64,000 bases of DNA from Pseudobdellovibrionaceae bacterium. GTDB lineage: Bacteria > Bdellovibrionota > Bdellovibrionia > Bdellovibrionales > UBA1609. The stretch covers positions 3,100,001-3,164,000 of the forward strand of contig CP060220.1 of NCBI GenBank assembly GCA_023898385.1, read 5' to 3'. Position numbers and translations under genes: made by a program. A model generated the notes under the pieces. The model was not told the origin of the DNA. It saw only the letters and a program-made list of their open reading frames with translations, and did not search any database. Below are positions 41,182 to 48,176 of the stretch, in pieces (the first letter of the stretch is position 1; the number at the start of each line of letters is the position of its first letter).

Positions 41182-44048
41182 GACTCACTATAAGCGTCGA
41201 TACTTGGACAAGTGCACACGAGATGCCGATCTCCATAGGCATTGTCCACCCGCCGAATGGGAACCCAAAACTTATGATCTTTAACCCAAGGACGTGGAAA
41301 TGCCGCTTGTTCTCTTGAGTATGAGTGCGGCCAATCAGAACCCATAAGCATTTCCATACTATGAGGGGCATTCACCAATGGGTTGTCGTTAGTTTCAAGC
41401 TTTCCTTCTTCAATGGCCTTGATTTCTTCCCGAATGGCAATCATGGCATCACAAAAGCGATCCATTTCTTCTTTGGATTCACTTTCAGTGGGCTCAATCA
41501 TGAGTGTGCCGGCCACAGGCCAAGACATGGTGGGCGCGTGAAAACCAAAATCCATAAGCCTTTTGGCCACATCATCAACGCTGACTCCCGCAGATTCTTT
41601 AAAAGGCCTCAAATCGATAATGCACTCATGGGCCACCCATCCATTGTGACTTTTATAGAGGACTGGAAAATGGGGCTCGAGTTTCTTGGCGATGTAATTG
41701 GCATTGAGTACGGCCACTTGAGTGGCTTTGCGTAACCCCTCCCAACCCATCATTGCAATATAACCCCAAGATATTGGCAAGATGCTCGCACTGCCCCAAG
41801 GAGCTGCCGATACAGCAGGAATCCCAGAATCAGGGCCACAGTCCGGGACCACATCATGTGATGGCAAAAATCCAGCAAGATGTTTAGCCACACCAATAGG
41901 GCCAATTCCAGGGCCGCCACCCCCGTGAGGAATGCAAAAGGTTTTATGAAGATTTAAATGAGCCACATCTGGTCCAAATTCGCCAGGCTTTGCCACCCCG
42001 ACCAGAGCGTTTAGATTGGCGCCATCCATATAAACCTGTCCACCGTTGTCGTGAATAACTTTGCAGATTTCACTAATGCCCTCTTCAAACACTCCATGTG
42101 TCGACGGATAAGTGACCATCAATGCTGCCAATTGATCTTTGTGTTTGTCGGCCTTGGCCCTTAAGTCTGCAATATCAATGTTGCCTTCGTTGTCACATCC
42201 GACAACGACCACGTTCATTCCGGCCATAACGGCACTGGCAGGGTTTGTGCCATGGGCGGATGATGGAATTAAACAAACGTTTCTTTGAGCTTGCCCTAAG
42301 CTATGGAGGTATTTTCGAATGACCAAAAGTCCTGCATACTCACCCTGTGAACCGGCATTGGGTTGCAGAGACACGGCAGAAAAGCCGGTGAGATCAGACA
42401 GCCAACGTTCCAATTGGTGAATCATTTCAAGATATCCCGTGGCTTGGTTTAATGGAGCAAACGGGTGTATTCCGGAAAATTCGGGCCACGTGACGGGAAT
42501 CATTTCGCTGGTGGCATTGAGTTTCATTGTGCACGAACCCAACGGAATCATGGCACTGTTCAACGCCAGGTCTTTTTGTTCTAACCGATGAATGTACCGA
42601 AGCATTTCTGTTTCGGAGTGGTAGCTGTTAAAAGTGGGATGGGTCAAAAAAGCACTGCTGCGCTGAAGATCTTTTGCCACAGGGGAGGTTGTGGAAGCTG
42701 TGAGCTTTGTGACCAATGTCCCTTTGTTGCTGGCTTCGGCAAACAGATTGATCACCTCCAGGGTGTCATCCACTGTTTTCACCTCATCAAAGGCAATGAT
42801 AAGGTCGTCTCCCACTCGGCCAAGGTTGACTCCTCGAGACTCAGCCAGCGACAAAATTTTCTCAGTGGTTTTTGCATCGGTACTCACACAAACAGTGTCA
42901 AAAAACTGGGCGTGCTTCACGGCAAAACCCAGTTTTCTAACGGCTTCGCTAAAGGCCACGGCCAAGCCGTGTATGCGTTGAGCAATGGCTTTGAGCCCCT
43001 CAGGCCCATGATAAACGGCATACATGGACGCCATCACCGCCAATAGAACTTGTGCTGTACAAATATTACTTGTGGCTCGTTCTCTTCGAATATGTTGTTC
43101 GCGAGTCTGCAAGGCTAGGCGTAAAGCCGGCTTTCCATCGACATCTTTTGAAACACCTATAATGCGTCCGGGTATGGATCTTTTGAATTCTTCTTTTGTC
43201 GCCATAAATGCGGCATGGGGGCCGCCAAAACCCATGGGAACGCCAAAGCGTTGGCTGGTGCCCACAACCACATCAGCTCCAAGTTCTCCAGGGGGAGTCA
43301 ACAAACAAAGAGCCATGAGATCAGCAGCCATTACGACTTTTAATCCAGCGGCATGGGCCTTTTCGATAATGGCAGAGGGGTTTTCCACCGCGCCAGTCAG
43401 GCTGGGGTATTGAAGCAATACGCCAAATCCTCCCATTGAAAAATCGAATTGGTCAGGCGGAGCAATACACAATTCAATGCCAAGCGGCTCGGCACGAGTT
43501 TGCAACACTTCGATGGTTTGCGGCAGGCAATCAGAGGCGACGAAGAATCTTTTTTGATCTACTTTTCGTTGCACGTTCAGGCAAAGGTTCATGGCCTCGG
43601 CGGCGGCGGTTCCCTCATCAAGTAACGACGCGTTGGCCATCTCCATTCCCGTGAGGTCCATGATCATTGTTTGAAAATTGAGAAGAGCTTCCATTCGCCC
43701 TTGCGAGATTTCAGCTTGATAAGGCGTATAGGCTGTATACCAGCCGGGATTTTCAAGTATGTTTCTTAAAATAACTTTTGGGGTAAAGCAGTCATAGTAC
43801 CCCATTCCAATGTAGCTTTTATTCAGAATATTTTTTTTTGCCACAGACCGGGCGAGGCTTAAAAACTCTTCTTCACTCAAGCCGCGACCAAGGTCAGCAC
43901 GATTTTTCGACAAGATTGATTTGGGCGCTGCATTTTCAATGAGTCGCTCAAGTGATTCGGTTCCTACGAATTGAAGCATTTGCTCCATATCAGAAACACT
44001 TGGGCCCAAATGCCGGTCAGCAAAGCTGAGGCGAGGAGAATTTGGCAT
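41178..44048 (-). CDS. gcvP: Glycine dehydrogenase (decarboxylating), P-protein
   Basis: The PLP enzyme of the glycine cleavage system that decarboxylates glycine and loads the methylamine on GcvH. It is the single-chain type (956 aa). N-half: FADRHLGPSVSDMEQML, SYIGMGYYDCFTPKVI, YTPYQAEISQGRMEALLNFQ. C-half: PLGSCTMKLNA, LQPNAGSQGEYAGL and the PLP-Lys site HLNLHKTFCIPHGGGGPG, then VAHECIIDLR. I chose the ATG at 44048 with GAGG 6 bases before it; a TTG upstream (44063) overlaps that signal. It lies 15 kb from gcvT-gcvH on the other strand. Confidence 0.96.
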   Translation of the reverse strand: MPNSPRLSFADRHLGPSVSDMEQMLQFVGTESLERLIENAAPKSILSKNRADLGRGLSEEEFLSLARSVAKKNILNKSYIGMGYYDCFTPKVILRNILENPGWYTAYTPYQAEISQGRMEALLNFQTMIMDLTGMEMANASLLDEGTAAAEAMNLCLNVQRKVDQKRFFVASDCLPQTIEVLQTRAEPLGIELCIAPPDQFDFSMGGFGVLLQYPSLTGAVENPSAIIEKAHAAGLKVVMAADLMALCLLTPPGELGADVVVGTSQRFGVPMGFGGPHAAFMATKEEFKRSIPGRIIGVSKDVDGKPALRLALQTREQHIRRERATSNICTAQVLLAVMASMYAVYHGPEGLKAIAQRIHGLAVAFSEAVRKLGFAVKHAQFFDTVCVSTDAKTTEKILSLAESRGVNLGRVGDDLIIAFDEVKTVDDTLEVINLFAEASNKGTLVTKLTASTTSPVAKDLQRSSAFLTHPTFNSYHSETEMLRYIHRLEQKDLALNSAMIPLGSCTMKLNATSEMIPVTWPEFSGIHPFAPLNQATGYLEMIHQLERWLSDLTGFSAVSLQPNAGSQGEYAGLLVIRKYLHSLGQAQRNVCLIPSSAHGTNPASAVMAGMNVVVVGCDNEGNIDIADLRAKADKHKDQLAALMVTYPSTHGVFEEGISEICKVIHDNGGQVYMDGANLNALVGVAKPGEFGPDVAHLNLHKTFCIPHGGGGPGIGPIGVAKHLAGFLPSHDVVPDCGPDSGIPAVSAAPWGSASILPISWGYIAMMGWEGLRKATQVAVLNANYIAKKLEPHFPVLYKSHNGWVAHECIIDLRPFKESAGVSVDDVAKRLMDFGFHAPTMSWPVAGTLMIEPTESESKEEMDRFCDAMIAIREEIKAIEEGKLETNDNPLVNAPHSMEMLMGSDWPHSYSREQAAFPRPWVKDHKFWVPIRRVDNAYGDRHLVCTCPSIDAYSES

Positions 44049-44065
44049 GGTTGACCTCGTCAATT

Positions 44066-44551
44066 TTAGGGAGTTTGTTTTTTTGTTGTTTTCTTTTTTG
44101 TAGTGGTCGCCTTTTTTGTGGTCTTCTTTTTTACCGTGGTGGCTTTCTTTCGCGTCGACCGCTTTTTTCCGGAGCTCGCTTTCTTGCTCACGTGGCTCAA
44201 GGCTTTTTCTATTTTCAGCTGTTGTTGTCTGACGTTGGTTTTAACTTCTTGAGCTTTCTTAGTGGCGTCCACTTTTGTTTTCTTTAATGTACGAAGCGCC
44301 TTGTTGAATTCGCGATCAAACTGACGTTGAGCTTTGTGTAGGGCTTTCAACAATTCATCATACTTTTTTTCAAGTTGTTTAAGGCGTGCGTTGGCGCCGG
44401 GGGTGAGGTGAGATTGAATATCGAATTTCTTTAATTCCGTTTTTATTTCACTTAACTCTTTTTTTAAGTCATCCAGATCGCGAATAGACAGCAAGTCATC
44501 AAGAATCTTCGACCAATTCACGGATTTGTTGGAATTATTTTTGGCAGTCAC
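44066..44551 (-). CDS. Histone-H1-like protein with a coiled coil and Lys/Thr-rich tail
   Basis: A 161-aa protein. Residues about 20-110 are a charged coiled coil (DLDDLKKELSEIKTELKKF, EKKYDELLKALHKAQRQF). The last 35 residues are Lys, Thr and Ala repeats (KKATTVKKKTTKKATTT, KKKTTKKQTP) like eukaryotic histone H1 tails and bacterial Hc1/AlgP-like proteins. It could bind DNA or other polyanions. No catalytic motif is seen. It lies just upstream of gcvP on the same strand, with which it may share a transcript. Confidence 0.7.
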   Translation of the reverse strand: MTAKNNSNKSVNWSKILDDLLSIRDLDDLKKELSEIKTELKKFDIQSHLTPGANARLKQLEKKYDELLKALHKAQRQFDREFNKALRTLKKTKVDATKKAQEVKTNVRQQQLKIEKALSHVSKKASSGKKRSTRKKATTVKKKTTKKATTTKKKTTKKQTP

Positions 44552-44704
44552 GATTACACCCCTTTTTTACATGATCAACGACGTTTCGTCGTGGCCTAGA
44601 TTCGAGAAATTCCCAAATAAAGTCAAGTGGCGAACCTCGTAGTTTACGATTGATTTTCTAAAGGGAGATTTGACATTAGGCAATAGTTTGCTAACAACCG
44701 CCTC

Positions 44705-46048
44705 ATGGATCGCAATAAGTATTTAGGTGAATATTGGCCCACTTATCCTTCGGCACCAGAAAACTGCCGAGACTTGCGGGATTTGGCCCTGGCGGTGAAA
44801 GTGACTCCCCCTGAGGGGCCCAGATGGTATGGCGGACGCGTACAAGGGGTCGACGACAGCCTGGTAATTTTGGCTGATGTGTGGGGAAATCATCTCAAAC
44901 TACACAATCAGCACTTGTCGCCGGTGGCGTCAGGTGCCGGGGAGTGGTGTAAGGTCCTTCGTAGCGGCGATATTGTAGCGGTAAAACTGCACAGCTCTAA
45001 AGTCACCAAGGTCGAGGGAATGTGCATCTACGAGGGGGATTTGCGGGCTGAATTAGTGCTGTTGAGCATCGCTCAGAGGCAACCCATGTCTTTGTCCGTG
45101 GACCCGCAGCGGCTGGTACTGTGGCAAAGATTTTTACAAACCGTAAGAAACTACTTTTCGCAGCATGGATTTATAGAAGTCAACACCCCGACTCTGGTGG
45201 TTTGTCCCGGCATGGAACCAGAGCTGGAGCCATTTTCAACCGCTTTTGAAATGGGCCGTCGCTGGGAACAGTGGTTTTTGCCCACAAGTCCCGAGCTGCA
45301 CATGAAAAAGTTATTGGGGCAGGGGCTTTATCCCATTTTTGAAATCAAAAGTTGTTTTCGTAATGGTGAAATATCGGCTCATCATCAGCCTGAGTTCTTA
45401 ATGCTTGAATGGTATGAGGCCTTTGTCGGTCTTGACTCTGTTCAGAACCATATCCAGGGCCTTGTCGAAGAATTACGAAAGCATTCTATGGTGGTGGGCG
45501 AAGTCTCGCCACTAGAAGTGGTCACGCTCCCTGATCTTTTTAAACGGCATTTGGGAGAAAGACTCACTCCGCAGACCACCTACGATGAACTGGCAGCTTG
45601 GGCCAAGGAGCGTGATGTTTATTTAGCGGGAGACGAAACTTGGAATGATTTGTTTCATCTGCTGTTTTTGTCATTTATCGAGCCAAAGCTTATTCAATAT
45701 GGACCACTTATACTGCGGAAGTTCCCCCCTCAACAAGCTGCATTGGCGCGCTTAGATGCTGAAGGTTGGGCCGATCGCTTCGAATTTTATTGGCGAGGTC
45801 TAGAAATAGGCAACGCCTTTCATGAACTGAATCATCCCGACGAACAACGACGGCGGTTTCAGCAAGACATCGTTACCCGCTACGAAAAAGGGCGTGCAAA
45901 GGTACCTCTTGATGAGGAGTTCTTAAAAACCCTGGATGCAGGAATGCCACCCAGTAGTGGAATTGCCATAGGGCTGGAGCGCTTATTCTTAGCTTGCCAA
46001 AATTTGCAGGATCTCAAGCAGGTGAGGCTATTTCCAAAAGATGAGTAA
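44705..46048 (+). CDS. EpmA-like EF-P lysine ligase (LysRS paralogue) with an N-terminal extension
   Basis: A 447-aa class II synthetase-like protein. The catalytic part (from about residue 135) follows EpmA/GenX: IEVNTPTLVVCPGMEPELEP, LPTSPELHMKKLLGQGL, motif 2 in FEIKSCFRNGEISAHHQPEF then LMLEWYEAF, and motif 3 in GIAIGLERLFLA. EpmA proteins are usually near 325 aa without the OB fold. Here the first 130 residues (RWYGGRVQGVDDSLVILADV, KVLRSGDIVAVKLHSSKV) look like an added OB-type domain. Its job is probably beta-lysylation of EF-P, but tRNA or protein binding by the extension is unknown. Confidence 0.78.
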   Translation: MDRNKYLGEYWPTYPSAPENCRDLRDLALAVKVTPPEGPRWYGGRVQGVDDSLVILADVWGNHLKLHNQHLSPVASGAGEWCKVLRSGDIVAVKLHSSKVTKVEGMCIYEGDLRAELVLLSIAQRQPMSLSVDPQRLVLWQRFLQTVRNYFSQHGFIEVNTPTLVVCPGMEPELEPFSTAFEMGRRWEQWFLPTSPELHMKKLLGQGLYPIFEIKSCFRNGEISAHHQPEFLMLEWYEAFVGLDSVQNHIQGLVEELRKHSMVVGEVSPLEVVTLPDLFKRHLGERLTPQTTYDELAAWAKERDVYLAGDETWNDLFHLLFLSFIEPKLIQYGPLILRKFPPQQAALARLDAEGWADRFEFYWRGLEIGNAFHELNHPDEQRRRFQQDIVTRYEKGRAKVPLDEEFLKTLDAGMPPSSGIAIGLERLFLACQNLQDLKQVRLFPKDE

Positions 46049-46104
46049 AGGTGGAAGTGGGGATCGCTTGACGGTTTAGCAGGGCAACCAAAGTCGCTTT
46101 CAGG

Positions 46105-46389
46105 CTAGTTGTTGCCTTGATCCACATCTCGTTTGAGTTCCTTTCCGGGGCGAAAAAACGGAATTTTCTTTTGATCCACATCAATCACTTCGCCTGTGCG
46201 AGGGTTGCGGCCTTTTCGCGCTGAGTATTCGCGATTTTCAAATGAACCAAAACCTCTAATTTCAATTCGATCATCTTTCATTAGAGCTTCGACCATCGAA
46301 TCAAAAACAGTATTCACAACAGTTTCTGCCTTCACTCGAGTGATATTGGCCTTTTCTGAAATCAAGTTGATTAAATCTGCCTTGGTCAT
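46105..46389 (-). CDS. HU/IHF family DNA-bending protein (IHF-beta-like)
   Basis: A 94-aa nucleoid protein: MTKADLINLISEKANITRVK, IRGFGSFENREYSARKGRNP then RTGEVIDV, and the DNA-binding arm region IPFFRPGKELK. I chose the ATG at 46389, with GAGG 7 bases before it; the open frame reaches 46497. The GRNPRTGE and PFFRPGKEL stretches suit both HU and IHF-beta; the sequence looks closer to IHF-beta. A GGCAAC/GTTGCC inverted repeat (46083-46116) spans its stop codon. Confidence 0.9.
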   Translation of the reverse strand: MTKADLINLISEKANITRVKAETVVNTVFDSMVEALMKDDRIEIRGFGSFENREYSARKGRNPRTGEVIDVDQKKIPFFRPGKELKRDVDQGNN

Positions 46390-46534
46390 CGATGCCTCTC
46401 CGTTGCCGTATGCTAACGTATTGAAACCACTCATATTATAGACATTGGAGGGGCCCGATTCCAAGTTCAATCTGGTCCCAACATAAAATTCATCCAAGAA
46501 GGGTGGTTGATGTGAGACCTAAGGCCAGTAATGC

Positions 46535-47779
46535 CTAGCGTTGGTGGCCTGATTTCTTCAGCGTATTTCGGTAGGCTTCAAGAGTTTGATCGACCATTTT
46601 GTTAGAATCAAACAGATCAAGGACTTTGTTTCGAGCATGCTCGCCAATTTTCTCGACAGGGAGTTGCTCGGTAAAAATCTGTAATAATAAATGAGTGAGT
46701 GCCGTCGTATCAGCGGGTCGAATGAGAAAGCCGTCGTCTCCGTCTTCTACAATTGTGGCGATGGGGCTCACTTCGGAGCCAACGATGACCTTTTGTTGGG
46801 CCATGGCTTCAAGCAGATTGGGTTCAAAGCCTGTGGTGCGTGAGCTGATATTAATAAACACGTCCGCCAAGGCGATATAATCAGGGAGGTCACTGTTGCG
46901 AACCGCACCGGCAAACACCACGCGGGTGCCGAGGGCCAGCATATAAGTTTGGTATTCAATCTGTTTCAACTTAGGCCCAGACCCTACAATAATTAATCGG
47001 GCCGAGGGCTTTTTTACGGCGACTTTTTCAAAGGCAATAAGTAGGTTTTTGATTTCAGCCACCTCTTGCATATCTGTAATCGTGACGACCACTTTTGCAT
47101 TGAGTGGAATACTTAGTTTTTGCCTCAATTCATTTGATTTTTCTCGGGGGGAGAGATCGCGAATTTCGATGCCATAGGGTACAAGATAAGTGTGATACTC
47201 AGGGTAAAGGTAATATCGCTCGAGGATAATTCTTTGCATGGGGTTAGTCACAAAAATGCCGTCAGCAGTTTTAAGCAATTTTCGGTCCGAGCTCCAGTAG
47301 GTGGTCATGAACTTGTAAAACACGGCAACGCTGGTCTGAAGCAGGCTACTGACAGTATCTCTGGCCATTCCTAAGATAGAAAACAGTTGGGCCATCTCAG
47401 TGGCCTCAACGTCATAGGCCATAGCGACTTTGAAGTTTTTCTTATTAAGCCCAATGAGGTAGCCATTTTTATCGATACTGTGAACAATCTGAAAAGGTTT
47501 TTCCCGATGCAAGGTCTCAAACTTTTTTAACACCAATTCCGGAAATTCGCTGCGGTCTAGGCCATAGGGCTCACCCAGAAAATAGGCCTGCACATTGTCT
47601 TGTTGAATTTCAGGCTTTCCCTGAGGATTTTTCCAAGCCAACACCGTGACATTATGACCGCGGCTAGCCAGCCCCCGAGCAATGGGCCACAAAAACCCAT
47701 GGTCAGAAGCACGACCTAGTATGGGAAACCGCTCAGCCACAATACATATATTCAATGGGTCTACTAACTCAGGACTCAT
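46535..47779 (-). CDS. Family 4 glycosyltransferase
   Basis: A 414-aa GT-B fold retaining transferase. The N-terminal domain starts LNICIVAERFPILGRASDHG and has the GHNVTVLAWKNPQGKP Rossmann turn; the C-terminal domain has VVTITDMQEVAEIKNLL, LIIVGSGPKLK, and the donor-site E-x7-E stretch SRTTGFEPNLLEAMAQ. I chose the ATG at 47779 (GGAG 4 bases upstream). The open frame runs on to 47923 by reading through the hairpin element, which is not part of the protein. The sugar substrate is unknown. Confidence 0.85.
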   Translation of the reverse strand: MSPELVDPLNICIVAERFPILGRASDHGFLWPIARGLASRGHNVTVLAWKNPQGKPEIQQDNVQAYFLGEPYGLDRSEFPELVLKKFETLHREKPFQIVHSIDKNGYLIGLNKKNFKVAMAYDVEATEMAQLFSILGMARDTVSSLLQTSVAVFYKFMTTYWSSDRKLLKTADGIFVTNPMQRIILERYYLYPEYHTYLVPYGIEIRDLSPREKSNELRQKLSIPLNAKVVVTITDMQEVAEIKNLLIAFEKVAVKKPSARLIIVGSGPKLKQIEYQTYMLALGTRVVFAGAVRNSDLPDYIALADVFINISSRTTGFEPNLLEAMAQQKVIVGSEVSPIATIVEDGDDGFLIRPADTTALTHLLLQIFTEQLPVEKIGEHARNKVLDLFDSNKMVDQTLEAYRNTLKKSGHQR

Positions 47780-47803
47780 GGGCTCCACTTCACAGATCAG
47801 GGT

Positions 47804-47981
47804 CCCCACCCAAGCTCCGGGGTCAAGGAGGGGCCCACCCCGCTGGCCTCCGCAGACACGAGTGGCTGCATGTCGTCTTCGGATTGCGTCACTTGCGTGC
47901 CGCAACCCGGATACGCCATGCACATCGTGATGCGGAGGCCGGCGGGGTGGGCCCCTCCTTGACCCCGGAGCTTGGGTGGGG
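47804..47981. repeat. Long-hairpin element, copy 2 (conserved core, private inverted arms)
   Basis: The left arm 47804-47854 and right arm 47931-47981 are inverted copies with one mismatch. They share no evident similarity with the arms of copy 1. The core 47857-47931 matches the core of copy 1 with a few changes. Stems: CACGA 47857-47861 with TCGTG 47925-47929, TGCATG 47867-47872 with CATGCA 47917-47922, TTGCG 47884-47888 with CGCAA 47901-47905. It sits 24 bases upstream of the glycosyltransferase start. The 397 bases from 47780 to 48176 hold this element, two other small hairpins and no gene. Confidence 0.9.
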
Positions 47982-48076
47982 CTCTTGACCTAATATGCCA
48001 TAAGGGTAGACCCGCCCGCAAACATCTCGGTTTCGGAGCGGATTTGATGGCGCTGGACAACTCGCCGCATCAGTGA

Positions 48077-48101
48077 GGCGGTGTCGCGATAGCGACCCGC
48101 C
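48077..48101. repeat. Compact GC-rich hairpin
   Basis: GGCGG (48077-48081) and GTCGC (48083-48087) pair with GCGAC (48092-48096) and CCGCC (48097-48101) around a GATA loop with one bulged T. It is in the gene-free part between copy 2 of the long-hairpin element and the 910-aa gene. A second hairpin with stem ATCCT/AGGAT lies at 48103-48123. Confidence 0.65.
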
Positions 48102-48102
48102 G

Positions 48103-48123
48103 TATCCTGAGCGAAGCGAAGGA
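48103..48123. repeat. Short palindromic sequence
   Basis: ATCCTGAGCGAAGCGAAGGAT: ATCCT pairs with AGGAT, then two mismatches, then GC with GC around GAA. It lies directly after the GC-rich hairpin. Sequences of this type occur as short repeats in many bacterial genomes, in my memory; a genome-wide count would show whether it is repeated here. Confidence 0.5.
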
Positions 48124-48176
48124 TCTCGTCGTGTTGGCAGGAATTTCGTTTATGACATTGATGGTTAACCACGCTT

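Noticed and set aside
47780..47923. N-terminal extension of the glycosyltransferase frame
   Set aside because: The extra 48 residues come from the repeat element; the ATG at 47779 has GGAG upstream and starts the family-like sequence.
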